Assembly: GCA_963831105.1 (NCBI GenBank)
Contig: CAWHOS010000002.1
Coordinates: forward strand, 50,793 to 114,792
Direction: 5' to 3'
From: DATFQI01 sp963831105
GTDB taxonomy: Bacteria; Actinomycetota; Thermoleophilia; Solirubrobacterales; Solirubrobacteraceae
DNA length: 64,000 nucleotides
The translations under genes and the position numbers were made by a program. Shown in pieces: positions 44,283 through 53,497 of the stretch. Position 1 is the stretch's first letter, and every line of letters begins with the position of its first letter. The notes under the pieces were generated by a model. The model did no database searches, had not been told where the DNA came from, and saw nothing but the letters and a program-made list of their open reading frames with translations.

Positions 44283-45068
44283 ATGACGGAGCTGCTGATC
44301 GTCGGTGGTGGGCGGATGGGCGAGGCCCTGCTGGGCGGCCTGATCGCCGCCGGCCGCGACGCGGAGTCGCTCGCGGTGGCGGAGGTGTCGGCCGCGCGGC
44401 GCGAGGCCGTGTCGGCCGCGTACCCGGGCGTGACCGTCGCGGAGGCGCCGGTCACGGCGCCTGATGCGCTGCTCGCGGTCAAGCCGGGCGACGTGCCCGC
44501 GGCGGCGGCCGCCGTGGCCGACGCGGGCGCCGAGCGCGCGCTCTCCGTCGCGGCGGGCGTGACGACCGCGGCGATCGAGGACGCCGCGGGCGGCAGGCTG
44601 CGTGTCATCCGGGCGATGCCGAACACGCCCGCGCTGATCGGCGCGGGAGCGTCGGCGATCTGTGCGGGCTCGGGTGCGACCGACGACGACATGGCGTGGG
44701 CGGAGACGGTGCTCGGGGCGGTCGGGGTCGTCGTCCGCGTGCCCGAGAAGCAGCTCGACGCGGTCACCGGCCTGTCGGGCTCCGGGCCCGCCTACGTCTT
44801 CCTGGTCGCGGAGGCGCTGGCCGAGGCGGGCGTGCTCAACGGCCTCCCGCGCGACACCGCCGAGACGCTCGCCTTCCAGACGCTCGCGGGCGCCGCCCGC
44901 CTGCTGGCCGAGGGCGACATCGGCCCGGCGGAGCTGCGCGCCGCGGTCACCTCGCCGGGCGGCACCACCGCCGCCGGCCTGGCCGAGCTCGAGCGCCACG
45001 GCGCCCGCGCCGCCTTCCTCGACGCGGTCACGGCGGCGACGCGCCGCTCGCGCGAGCTCGGCGCCTGA
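44283..45068 (+). CDS. proC: pyrroline-5-carboxylate reductase
   Basis: 261 residues. The NADPH motif LLIVGGGRMGEALL lies at the N-terminus. The signature VTGLSGSGPAYVFLVAEAL, with the catalytic Ser/Gly segment, is near residues 160-178, and VTSPGGTTAAGLAELE near 218-233. It reduces L-1-pyrroline-5-carboxylate to proline, the last step of proline synthesis. It probably shares a transcript with the phytase-like gene and the membrane gene after it. Confidence 0.95.
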   Translation: MTELLIVGGGRMGEALLGGLIAAGRDAESLAVAEVSAARREAVSAAYPGVTVAEAPVTAPDALLAVKPGDVPAAAAAVADAGAERALSVAAGVTTAAIEDAAGGRLRVIRAMPNTPALIGAGASAICAGSGATDDDMAWAETVLGAVGVVVRVPEKQLDAVTGLSGSGPAYVFLVAEALAEAGVLNGLPRDTAETLAFQTLAGAARLLAEGDIGPAELRAAVTSPGGTTAAGLAELERHGARAAFLDAVTAATRRSRELGA

Positions 45069-45103
45069 GCGCCGCGGCCGGGCTCCGCGGGTAGGAGCCG
45101 GTC

Positions 45104-45721
45104 GTGCGCTTCTATCCCGACACCCCCCACAGCCGGCGCGCCGCGATCCTCGGCGACGTCCTCGTGCTCGTCCTGCTCCTGCTGCTCGCCTGGCTCGGCC
45201 TGAAGGTGCACGACGCCGTCGCGGAGCTGGCCGCCGTGCCGCGCGGGGTCGGCGACACCGGCGCGGCGCTCCAGCGCGGCTTCGAGGACGCCGGCGACGC
45301 GGTCGGCGGCGTGCCCGCGGTCGGCGGCCCGATCGGCGACGCCCTGCGCGACGCCGGGCAGGGCGCCGGCGGCCGGATCCAGGCGACCGCGCGCAGCGGC
45401 GAGGAGGATGTCAACGACCTCGCGAACCTGCTCGGCTTCCTGATGTTCCTGCTCCCGGCGGTCGCCGTGCTCTCGCGCTACCTGCCCGAGCGGGTGGAGT
45501 CGGTGCGGCGCCTGACCGCCGCCTCACGGGCGATCGGGACGGCGCTGACCCCGGAGCGCGAGCGGTCGCTGGCCATGCGCGCCGCCTTCGGGCTGCCCTA
45601 CGAGCGACTCGTGCGATTCACGCCCGACCCGCTCGGCGACCTCGAGGCAGGCCGGCACGACAGGCTCGTCGCCGCGGCGCTGGATGACGCGGGGCTCCGT
45701 CCGGCCGTCGCTCAACGCTGA
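45104..45721 (+). CDS. membrane protein of unknown function (two TM segments)
   Basis: 205 residues from GTG. One helix near the N-terminus (LVLVLLLLLAWLGL) and one in the middle (LLGFLMFLLPAVAVLS) flank a Gly/Ala-rich loop (GAALQRGFEDAGDAVGGVPAV). The second half is cytosolic (LPERVESVRRL). No family is recognised. It follows proC with 35 bases between and overlaps the convergent serine hydrolase tail by ten bases. Confidence 0.65.
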   Translation: MRFYPDTPHSRRAAILGDVLVLVLLLLLAWLGLKVHDAVAELAAVPRGVGDTGAALQRGFEDAGDAVGGVPAVGGPIGDALRDAGQGAGGRIQATARSGEEDVNDLANLLGFLMFLLPAVAVLSRYLPERVESVRRLTAASRAIGTALTPERERSLAMRAAFGLPYERLVRFTPDPLGDLEAGRHDRLVAAALDDAGLRPAVAQR

Positions 45722-46908
45722 CCGGCGCATTCGCGCACGACGCGGCTGATGCGGTACAGCGTGGCGTCCGCCATCGGCGTGGTGACGGAGCCGATGCGGT
45801 TCGTGACGAAGCCGAGTGACAGCCCGAGGTCCGGCTCCGCCCAGCCTCCGGAGCCGCCGTAGCCGTAGTGGCCGAACGCCTTGGGCGCGGCGCGGCCGGT
45901 GCCGAAGGCGTGGTGGTAGCCGAGCCGCCAGCGCATGCGCAGGCCGAGCACGGTGTCGGCGGTGCGGACGTGGACGCGGCCGAGGTCGTGGACGGTCGCG
46001 GAGGAGAGCAGGCGTGGACCGCCCGGCTCGGCGCCTCCGTTGGCGAGGGCGCCGTAGAGCCTGGAGAGCGCGTCCGCGCTGAGGGCGCCGTTGACGGCGG
46101 GCATCTCGGTGCCCCAGATCGACGGCTCGGAGCCCTCGAAGAGCTCGTGGAAGCCGGGGGCGATCAGCGCGTCGTGGAACGCGCGCGTGGCGCCCACGCT
46201 CGTGAGCGCCGGCGTGATCACCCGCGACGCGGCGCCGAGATGGCGCAGGGCGGAGCCGACGGGCTGGGCCACGAACTCGCGGGTCGTCTCGTCCACGCCG
46301 ATGTGCAGCCCCGTCACGCCGAGCGGCTCGGCGACCTCCTTGCGGACGAGCTCCGCGAGCCCGCGCCCGGTCACGCGCCGGGCCAGGCCCGCGACCAGCC
46401 AGCCGTACGTGATCGCGTGGTACGCGGAGCGCTCGGTCGGAGCGCTCACCGCGCGGGCCGCGAGCTTCTCCTCCATCGCGAGGTGGTCGAGCATGTCCTC
46501 CGGGCGCTCGGCGACCGCGCGCACGCTCCACAGGCCGGCGCGGTGCGTGAGCAGGTCGCGCACGGTCACCCGGCCCTTGCCGCCCGCGGCGAACTCCGGC
46601 CAGTACGTCGCGATCGGCTCGTCGTAGGCGAGCTCCCCGCGCTCCGAGAGCCGGTGCACGACCGTCGAGGCCACGCCCTTGGTGGTCGAGAAGCTCAGCC
46701 CGAGCGTCTCGGGCGTCCACGGCCGCGTGTGCGCGCGGTCGGCCCAGCCCGTGCAGAGGTCCAGCACCGTCTCGCCGCGCACCCGCACGACCAGCGCGGC
46801 GCCACCGCGCCCGCGGCCGGCGAGCCTCGCGAACGACTCGGCCGCGCGGCCGAAGCCGGGCGCGACGTGGCCACGGACGTTCTCAGGCAGCGTCATCCGC
46901 CACAGCAT
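45712..46908 (-). CDS. serine hydrolase, beta-lactamase class C / esterase type
   Basis: 398 residues. The SxxK motif (STTK, Ser74) and Tyr168 in AITYGW of the YxN-like position are conserved. The third box appears as HYGYGGSGG near residue 340. This is the EstB/penicillin-binding-protein-like esterase branch (class C fold), not necessarily a resistance enzyme. Alternatives for the start are ATG 46908 and 46896; no ribosome site decides. It is divergent from an alpha/beta hydrolase gene. Confidence 0.85.
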   Translation of the reverse strand: MLWRMTLPENVRGHVAPGFGRAAESFARLAGRGRGGAALVVRVRGETVLDLCTGWADRAHTRPWTPETLGLSFSTTKGVASTVVHRLSERGELAYDEPIATYWPEFAAGGKGRVTVRDLLTHRAGLWSVRAVAERPEDMLDHLAMEEKLAARAVSAPTERSAYHAITYGWLVAGLARRVTGRGLAELVRKEVAEPLGVTGLHIGVDETTREFVAQPVGSALRHLGAASRVITPALTSVGATRAFHDALIAPGFHELFEGSEPSIWGTEMPAVNGALSADALSRLYGALANGGAEPGGPRLLSSATVHDLGRVHVRTADTVLGLRMRWRLGYHHAFGTGRAAPKAFGHYGYGGSGGWAEPDLGLSLGFVTNRIGSVTTPMADATLYRISRVVRECAGQR

Positions 46909-46940
46909 GCCCGGAACGCCGACGGACGTATGCTCGCAAC

Positions 46941-47756
46941 GTGAGCTTCGAGCGCGTCGAGATCCCGGTCGAGGGTGCGAACCTCGTCGCCGACCGCTGG
47001 AGTGGTGACGGGAGGGCCGTAGTGCTGCTCCACGCGGGCGTGTGCGACCGGCGCTCGTGGCGTGGGGTGGGTGACCGGCTCGAAGGCTGGGACGTCGTGG
47101 CCTACGACCGCAGGGGGTTCGGCGAGGTGCCGCCGGCCACGGAGCCCTTCCGGCACGTCGACGACCTGCTCGCCGTGCTCGATGCCGTCTCGCCGGACGC
47201 GCCCGCGTGGCTGGTGGGGAGCTCGATGGGCGGCGGGGTGGCGCTCGACGCCGCGGTCGAGGCGCCGGACCGCGTGGCCGGGCTCGTGCTCATCGCGCCC
47301 GCGGTCAGCGGCGATCCCGAGCCGGACGAGGAGGCCTACATCGCCGCGACCGGCGGCCTCGCGGAGGCGATCGACACCGCCTGGACCGCCGGCGACATCG
47401 AGGCGTGCAACCGGCTGGAGGTCCGCCTCTGGCTCGACGGCCCGGCCGAGCCCGAGGGGCGGGTGAGCGGGCCGCCGCGCGAGCTCGCGCTCGAGATGAA
47501 CCGCATCGTGATCGCGAACGAGCAGGAGTCGGAGGTCGACGGCGGGAGCGGCCTCGATGCCGCGGGCCGCTTGCACGAGGTCACGGTCCCGGCGCTCGTC
47601 GCGTGCGGCGATCTCGACGTGCCGCTGAAGCTGCAGCGCAGCGCCGAGCTGGCCGACGCGCTCCCGCGAGGGTCCTACCGCAGCCTCCCGGGCCGCGCGC
47701 ACCTGCCGTATCTCGAGGGTCCGGACGAGATCGCGGCGCTGATCGCGCCCGTCTGA
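46941..47756 (+). CDS. alpha/beta-hydrolase fold protein
   Basis: 271 residues from GTG. VVLLHAGVCDRRSW, AYDRRGFGEVP, the nucleophile elbow GSSMGGG (near residue 95) and the C-terminal GRAHLPYLEGPDE show the canonical fold with Ser, Asp (ACGDLDVPL) and His. The substrate is unknown. It is divergent from the serine hydrolase gene and convergent with the LysE gene. Confidence 0.88.
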   Translation: MSFERVEIPVEGANLVADRWSGDGRAVVLLHAGVCDRRSWRGVGDRLEGWDVVAYDRRGFGEVPPATEPFRHVDDLLAVLDAVSPDAPAWLVGSSMGGGVALDAAVEAPDRVAGLVLIAPAVSGDPEPDEEAYIAATGGLAEAIDTAWTAGDIEACNRLEVRLWLDGPAEPEGRVSGPPRELALEMNRIVIANEQESEVDGGSGLDAAGRLHEVTVPALVACGDLDVPLKLQRSAELADALPRGSYRSLPGRAHLPYLEGPDEIAALIAPV

Positions 47757-47759
47757 CGG

Positions 47760-48392
47760 TCAGTGGCTCGCGAGCGCGAGCCGGCCGCCGAGCGCCATGA
47801 ACACGGCCCCGACCGTCCCGTTGACCGCGCGGGCGCTGCGCCGGCGCCGCAGCGCCTGGCTGAGGCGAGCCGCGCCATAGGCGTAGGCGGTCAGCCAGGC
47901 GAAGACCATCGAGCCCATCGCGAGCACCATCGCCGGCGGCAGCAGCGCGCTGCTGTCGGCTGACACGAACTGCGGCACGAGCGCGGTCCAGAACAGGCCG
48001 ACCTTCACGTTGAGGAGGTCGCTCGCGACGCCGCGCCGGAACGCCGCGCGCGACGAGCCCTCGGGCCGCCCGGCGGATTCCTCCGGGGCGAGCGCGTCGC
48101 CGCGCGCGGCGGCCCGCAGCGCTTGGACCCCGAGGACGACGAGGTAGGCGGCACCCAGGAGCTTGAGCGCCGAGAACGCGGTCGCCGAGGTGTGCAGCAG
48201 CGCGGCGACGCCGAGCACCGAGGCCGCGCCCCAGACGAGGTTGCCGACGGCCGAGCCCGCCGCGGCCCAGGTGCCGGCGCGGGCGCCGTCGGCGAGCGAG
48301 GTGCGCAGCACCACGAACGTGTCGGGTCCCGGCACGACCACGGCGACGGCGGCGACGGCGAGGAAGCTGGCGAACGTGTTCATGACCGCCAT
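47760..48392 (-). CDS. LysE/RhtB-family amino-acid exporter
   Basis: 210 residues with six hydrophobic segments. PGPDTFVVLRTSLADGARAG near residue 22 is the family signature; LNVKVGLFWTALVPQFV is the second conserved block. It exports basic or other amino acids, or homoserine-type compounds. It is divergent from a LysR-family gene, the classical lysE/lysG arrangement. Confidence 0.9.
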   Translation of the reverse strand: MAVMNTFASFLAVAAVAVVVPGPDTFVVLRTSLADGARAGTWAAAGSAVGNLVWGAASVLGVAALLHTSATAFSALKLLGAAYLVVLGVQALRAAARGDALAPEESAGRPEGSSRAAFRRGVASDLLNVKVGLFWTALVPQFVSADSSALLPPAMVLAMGSMVFAWLTAYAYGAARLSQALRRRRSARAVNGTVGAVFMALGGRLALASH

Positions 48393-48460
48393 GCTCCCGG
48401 CTCGATCGTTTCAGGACAAGCGATGTTTCCTTCAGTGAATCGTTCAGCGATACTGCAACG
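48393..48460. promoter_or_regulatory. lysE/lysR divergent region with LysR-type dyads
   Basis: The 68-base gap includes TGAATCGTTCA (an interrupted dyad) and the pair ATCG-N12-CGAT, both consistent with T-N11-A-type LysR sites. The promoters of both genes must lie here. Confidence 0.5.
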
Positions 48461-49369
48461 ATGCTCGATCCCCGCCGTCTCGCCGTGCTGCGCGAGTTCG
48501 CCGCCCAGGGGACGATCGCGCGCACCGCCGCTGCGCTCGCCTTCACGCCGTCGGCGGTCTCGCAGCAGCTCTCCCAGCTCCAAAGGGAGAGCGGCGTGGC
48601 GCTGTTCCGCCGCGCCGGCCGGCGGCTCGAGCTGACCGACGCGGGCCGGATGCTCGCCGCCCGCGCCGCCGAGCTGCTGGGCCGGCTCGAGGAGGTCGAG
48701 GCGGAGCTGGCCCAGGCCGGCGGCGAGGTCCGCGGTACGGTCCGGGTCGCGGCGTTCCAGACCGCCTCCCGCGCGCTCGTACTCCCGGCGATCGACCGGC
48801 TCGGCGAGACGCATCCGGCCGTCCGGATCGAGCTGATCGAGCTCGAGGCGGAGGAGGCGCTGCCGCTGGCCGCCCGCGGCGGCGCCGAGCTGGCGATCGC
48901 CGAGGAGTACGAGCACGCGCCGCGGCCGCACGTCGCCGGCCTCGAGCGCACCTACCTCGATCCGGACGAGATGGTCCTCGCGCTGCCCGCGGGACACGAC
49001 GCGGCCGCCGAGGACCCGGTGCCGCTCGCGGCCGTGCGCGACCTCGCCTGGGCGACCGGCCACGCGGGGACCGCCTACTCGGACATGGTCACGCGGATCT
49101 GCCGCTCCGTCGGCGGCTTCGAGCCCGACGTCCGCTACCGCGTCAGCGACATGGACCTCCTGCTCGGCCTCGTGGCCGGCAGGGGCACGGCGGCGGTCGT
49201 GCCGATGCTCGGCCATCCCGGGAGCGAGCCCGGCGTCGCGGTGCGGCGGATCGCCGGCGGCAGCTTCCAGCGCTCGCTGTTCATCGCCACGCGCGCGAGC
49301 GACAGCGCGCGCCCGGCGACCGCCGTCACCGTGGCGGCGATCCAAGAGGCGGCGGAAGGCGCCGGCTAG
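48461..49369 (+). CDS. LysR-family transcriptional regulator (ArgP/LysG-like)
   Basis: 302 residues. The N-terminal winged HTH (AVLREFAAQGTIARTAAALAF, SAVSQQLSQLQRE) is followed by the substrate-binding domain (VRVAAFQTASRALVLPAIDRL). It presumably senses an amino acid and activates the exporter gene opposite. Its stop shares CTAG (49366-49369) with the ade stop on the other strand. Confidence 0.9.
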   Translation: MLDPRRLAVLREFAAQGTIARTAAALAFTPSAVSQQLSQLQRESGVALFRRAGRRLELTDAGRMLAARAAELLGRLEEVEAELAQAGGEVRGTVRVAAFQTASRALVLPAIDRLGETHPAVRIELIELEAEEALPLAARGGAELAIAEEYEHAPRPHVAGLERTYLDPDEMVLALPAGHDAAAEDPVPLAAVRDLAWATGHAGTAYSDMVTRICRSVGGFEPDVRYRVSDMDLLLGLVAGRGTAAVVPMLGHPGSEPGVAVRRIAGGSFQRSLFIATRASDSARPATAVTVAAIQEAAEGAG

Positions 49370-51090
49370 AGGCCGAGCGGGACGATCTCGAAGCGGTCGA
49401 CGTCGACCAGGCCGCGGTCGGTGATCTTGAGGGCCGGGATCACCGACAGCGCCAGGAACGAGAGCGTCATGAACGGCGCCTCGATCGTGACGCCGAGCTC
49501 GCGCAGCCGGCCGTGCAGCTCGTCGAGGCGGGCGACGACCTCCTCGACCGGGCGGTCCGAGAGCAGGCCGGCGACGGGGAGCGGGAGCTCGCCGGTGACC
49601 TGGCCGTCGACGGCGACGACGCAGCCCCCGCCGAGCTCCTGCAGGCGGGCGGCACAGGCGAGGATCGAGGCATCGTCGACCCCGACGGCGACGACGTTGT
49701 GGGCGTCGTGGGCGACGGTCGAGGCGAAGCCGCCGCGGCGCAGGCCGAAGCCGGTCACCAGGCCCCGGCCGACGCGGCCGGTCGCGTGATGGCGCTCGAT
49801 CACGGCGATCTTGGCGAGGTCCCGCGTGGGGTCCGAGATCACGTGGCCGTTCGCGCGCGCGGGGGAGACCGTGCGCTCGATCGTGATCAGCTGCTCGGGG
49901 ATGATCTCGATCACGCGGACCTCGCCGTCGGCCTCGAGCGACAGGTCGGCCTCGGTCACCGGGGCGCTGCGGACGGTGCCGAGCACGTGGGCCGGCGTCT
50001 CCGGCACGTCGAAGGGCTCGGCGACCCCGTCGCGCGCGGCGACGCGTCCGCCGGCGAGCACGAGCGCCGGGCGGAACTCCTCGAGGTCGTCGAGGACCAC
50101 CAGGTCGGCGCGGAAGCCCGGCGCGATCGCCCCGAACCCGTCGAGCCGGTGGGCCTGGGCGGCGTTCAGCGTCGCCATCACGAGCACGTCCTCGACCGGG
50201 ACGCCCTCGGCCACCGCGATCCGGCACATCTGGTTGATGTGGCCCTCGCGCAGGAGCATGTCCGGCTCGCGGTCGTCGGTGCAGAAGGCGCAGAAGTCCG
50301 GCCCGTGCTCGCGCACCAGCGGCAGCAGGTCGCGCAGGTTGCGCGCGTTGGAGGCCTCGCGCAGGAGCACCCACATCCCGCGGCGGCGCTTCTCCAGCGC
50401 CTCCTCGACGGTCGTCGCCTCGTGGTCGGAGCGGATGCCCGCCGCGGCGTAGGCGTCCAGCGCGCGGCCGAGCACGCCCGGAGCGTGCCCGTCGGAGTGC
50501 GAGGCGCCGCGCACCTCGAGCTTGGCGAGCACGTCCGGATCGCCCGCGATGACGCCCGGGAAGTTCATCATCTCGGCGACGCCCAAAGCCCGCCGCCGCC
50601 GCAGGATCGCCTCCATGTCGCCGACGGTCAGCTCGCGCCGCGGCGACTCGAACGCGCTCGCCGGCACGCACGAGGGCGCCATCACGAACACCATCAACGG
50701 GAGGCCCTCGGAGGCGTCGAGCATCCAGTGCACGCCGTCGGAGCCGAGCACGTTGGCGACCTCGTGCGGGTCGCAGACGATCGCGGTCGTGCCGTGGGGG
50801 AGGACGGCGCGGGCGAACTGCGCCGGGGTGAGCTTGGAGGACTCGACGTGCATGTGCGCGTCGATGAAGCCGGGGACGAGGAAGCGCCCGCGCGCGTCGA
50901 TCCGCTCGCCGCCCTCGTAGGCGCCGATCCCGGCGATCAGGCCGTCGGCGATCGCCACATCTCCGGAGAGCCACTCGCGCGTGTGCGCGGCGAACACCCG
51001 GGCGCCCTCGATGACGGTGTCCGGCTCGGCGTCCCCGCGCGCGACGGCGATCAGCCGCGCGCGCCCACGGCCGGCCGGCATCCCGCTCAC
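49366..51090 (-). CDS. ade: adenine deaminase
   Basis: 574 residues, typical of bacterial Ade. The metal motif GFIDAHMHVESSKLTP (residues 73-88), TTAIVCDPHE and DDREPDMLLREGHINQMCR are visible. The C-terminal half has the adenine-specific segment TVAHDAHNVVAVG (the second metal site histidines). It deaminates adenine to hypoxanthine, feeding the xanthine dehydrogenase encoded upstream. The start overlaps the 82-residue gene's stop by four bases. Confidence 0.95.
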   Translation of the reverse strand: MSGMPAGRGRARLIAVARGDAEPDTVIEGARVFAAHTREWLSGDVAIADGLIAGIGAYEGGERIDARGRFLVPGFIDAHMHVESSKLTPAQFARAVLPHGTTAIVCDPHEVANVLGSDGVHWMLDASEGLPLMVFVMAPSCVPASAFESPRRELTVGDMEAILRRRRALGVAEMMNFPGVIAGDPDVLAKLEVRGASHSDGHAPGVLGRALDAYAAAGIRSDHEATTVEEALEKRRRGMWVLLREASNARNLRDLLPLVREHGPDFCAFCTDDREPDMLLREGHINQMCRIAVAEGVPVEDVLVMATLNAAQAHRLDGFGAIAPGFRADLVVLDDLEEFRPALVLAGGRVAARDGVAEPFDVPETPAHVLGTVRSAPVTEADLSLEADGEVRVIEIIPEQLITIERTVSPARANGHVISDPTRDLAKIAVIERHHATGRVGRGLVTGFGLRRGGFASTVAHDAHNVVAVGVDDASILACAARLQELGGGCVVAVDGQVTGELPLPVAGLLSDRPVEEVVARLDELHGRLRELGVTIEAPFMTLSFLALSVIPALKITDRGLVDVDRFEIVPLGL

Positions 51091-51335
51091 CCGCGCGACT
51101 CCTGCGGCGCCTCGAAGCTCGCGTCCAGCCCGGTGGCGCCGGCCTCCAGCGCGGCGGCGAGCGCGGCGCCGAACGCCTCGAGCACGTCGTCGTGCGGGCC
51201 GGTCAGGGCGAGCTCGGCCGGGCCGGCGTCGCGGACGAGCTTCGACGGCGCGGCGGCCTCGCGGGCGGCCGCGAGCGCCTCGTCGGGGCCGTCGATCTTG
51301 AAGCGCGCGGTCAGCTCGGCGGGCGGGACCGGCAT
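51087..51335 (-). CDS. 82-residue protein of unknown function in the xanthine dehydrogenase operon
   Basis: The sequence is acidic and helical (LTARFKIDGPDEALAAAREAAAPSKLVRDAGPAE, LEAFGAALAAALEAGATG) with no cysteine or membrane segment. Its ATG overlaps the TGA of the Mo-subunit gene (TGATG) and its stop overlaps the ade start, so it is firmly in the operon. It could be an assembly factor, an adaptor or a regulator. I do not recognise a family. Confidence 0.65.
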   Translation of the reverse strand: MPVPPAELTARFKIDGPDEALAAAREAAAPSKLVRDAGPAELALTGPHDDVLEAFGAALAAALEAGATGLDASFEAPQESRG

Positions 51336-53497
51336 CACAGGCCCACGATGTCGTCGGGGCGGACGGGCACGCGCGTGAGCGCCGCGCCGGTCGCGTTGCG
51401 CAGCGCGCTGACGATCGCCGGGGTCGAGGAGATCGTCGGCGGCTCGCCGACGCCGCGCAGCCCGTAGGGCGCCTCGGGGTCGCCGAGCTCGAGTACGTCG
51501 AGCTTCACCGGCGGCATGTCGAGCACGGTCGGGATCAGGTAGTCGGTGAAGGAGGCGTTGCGGACCTCGCCGTCGACGACCTGGATCTCCTCCATCAGCG
51601 CGAGCCCGAGCCCCTGCGCGATCCCGCCCTCGATCTGCCCCTCGACGGCCTGCGGGTTGATCGCCTTGCCGACGTCCTGCGCCGTCGCGATCTCGACCAC
51701 GCGCACGAGCCCGAGCTCCGTGTCCACGTCGACCACGGCGCGGTGCGCGGCGAAGGCGAACGTGACGTGCGCGTCGCCCTGGCCGTCCTCGTCGAGCGGG
51801 AAGGTCTCGCGATGGTGGTACTCGCGGGTGGCCTCGATCGGCTCATCGAGCTTGCCGCCGCGCTTCTCGAGCTCCTCGCGCACCGCCTCGCACGCCGCCT
51901 TGACCGCGCCGCCGGTCATCATCGTCTGGCGCGAGGCCGAGCTCGACCCGGCCGTGCCGACGTTCGTGTCCGCCGGCAGCACGACGACGCGCTCGACGCC
52001 GAGCTCCGTGCGCGCGATCTGCTCCTGCACGGTCACCAGGCCCTGGCCGACCTCGGCGGCGGCGGTGTGGACCTCCACCAGCGGCTCGCCGCCCGCCAGC
52101 GAGATGCGCACGCGCGCGGTCGAGTAGTCGTCGAACCCCTCCGAGTAGCCGATGTTCTTGAAGCCCACCGCGTAGCCGACGCCGCGCACGACGCCCTCGC
52201 CTCGGGTGACGTTGGCGATCCCGCCCGGCAGCCCGCCGTGGTCCTCCGGCTCGGGCATCGCGACGACGCGTTCGAGCAGCTCCTCGACCGGCGCCGGGCA
52301 GCGCACGGGCGTGCCCATCGGCAGCGTCGTGCCGGTGGTCATCGCGTTGCGCCGCCGCAGCTCGACCGGGTCCATCTCCAGCGCGGCGGCGAGCTTGTCC
52401 ATCTGCGCCTCGTGCGCGAAGCAGGTCTGAACGGCGCCGAAGCCGCGCATGGCCCCGCACGGCGGGTTGTCGGTGTAGACGACGTAGGCGTCGATGCGAG
52501 CGTTCGGGACCTCGTAGGGGCCGCAGGCGAAGCAGGCCGCGTTGGAGCAGACGGCGGTCGAGGAGGACGCGTACGCGCCGCCGTCGAGCAGCACACGCGC
52601 CCGCACCGACACGAGCTTGCCGTCGCGCGTGGCGTGGTGCTCGTAGCGCATCCGCGCGGGATGGCGGTGGATGTGGCCGAAGAAGCTCTCCTCGCGCCCG
52701 TACATCATCTTCACCGGCCGGTCGCAGTGGAGCGCGAGCATGCAGGCGTGGACCTGCATGCTGAGGTCCTCGCGGCCGCCGAACGCGCCGCCGACGCCGC
52801 CGAGCACGAGCCGCACCTTCTCGGGCTCCAGGTCGAGCGAAGCGGCGAGCTGATCGCGGTCCACGTGCAGCCACTGGGTCGCGATGAACAGGTCCACGCC
52901 GCCGTCCTCGGCCGGCACCGCGAGGCCGGACTCCGGCCCCAGGAAGGCCTGGTCCTGCATGCCGACCTCGTACTCGCCGGTGACGACGACCTCGCCCTCG
53001 GCGTCAGGGTCGCCGTGGCGGATCGGCACGTGGCGCAGGAGGTTGCCGCTCGGGTGCAGGGGATCGGAGCTCGGGTCCAGCGCGCGCTCGGGGTCGGTGA
53101 GCGGCTCGAGCACCTCGTAGTCGACCTCGATCTTCTTGGCGGCCGCGCGCGCGGTCTCCGGATGGTCGGCCGCGACGAGCGCGACGGGCTCGCCCTGGTA
53201 GCGGACGTCCTCCCACGCGAGTACGGGCTGATCCTGGATCTCCAGCCCGTAGGTCTTGCGGCCGGGCACGTCCTCGTGGGTGAGGACCGCGTGCACGCCG
53301 GGCACGCGCAGCGCGGCGCCGATCTCGATCGAGCGGATCTTCGCGCGCGGGTGCGGGGAGCGCAGCGTGGAGCCCCACAGCATCCGGTCGGCCCAGGCGT
53401 CGGAGGCGTACGCGAAGGCGCCCTTGACCTTCGGGACGCCGTCGGGGCGGCGGACGCTCTGGCCGATGCCCGAGCGGACCTCGGTGATCGTGCTCAT
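51335..53497 (-). CDS. xanthine dehydrogenase, molybdopterin-binding subunit
   Basis: 720 residues. Typical Mo-hydroxylase features are visible: FAYASDAWADRMLWG (N-terminal a/b hammerhead), GGVGGAFGGREDLSMQVHACMLAL, CGAMRGFGAVQTCFAHEAQMD (active-site Arg region), AAEVGQGLVTV and the catalytic Glu near the C-terminus in GLRGVGEPPTI. It oxidises hypoxanthine and xanthine to urate with Mo-cofactor. It is one of three subunits with separate FeS and FAD genes (Bacillus PucD type). Confidence 0.93.
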   Translation of the reverse strand: MSTITEVRSGIGQSVRRPDGVPKVKGAFAYASDAWADRMLWGSTLRSPHPRAKIRSIEIGAALRVPGVHAVLTHEDVPGRKTYGLEIQDQPVLAWEDVRYQGEPVALVAADHPETARAAAKKIEVDYEVLEPLTDPERALDPSSDPLHPSGNLLRHVPIRHGDPDAEGEVVVTGEYEVGMQDQAFLGPESGLAVPAEDGGVDLFIATQWLHVDRDQLAASLDLEPEKVRLVLGGVGGAFGGREDLSMQVHACMLALHCDRPVKMMYGREESFFGHIHRHPARMRYEHHATRDGKLVSVRARVLLDGGAYASSSTAVCSNAACFACGPYEVPNARIDAYVVYTDNPPCGAMRGFGAVQTCFAHEAQMDKLAAALEMDPVELRRRNAMTTGTTLPMGTPVRCPAPVEELLERVVAMPEPEDHGGLPGGIANVTRGEGVVRGVGYAVGFKNIGYSEGFDDYSTARVRISLAGGEPLVEVHTAAAEVGQGLVTVQEQIARTELGVERVVVLPADTNVGTAGSSSASRQTMMTGGAVKAACEAVREELEKRGGKLDEPIEATREYHHRETFPLDEDGQGDAHVTFAFAAHRAVVDVDTELGLVRVVEIATAQDVGKAINPQAVEGQIEGGIAQGLGLALMEEIQVVDGEVRNASFTDYLIPTVLDMPPVKLDVLELGDPEAPYGLRGVGEPPTISSTPAIVSALRNATGAALTRVPVRPDDIVGL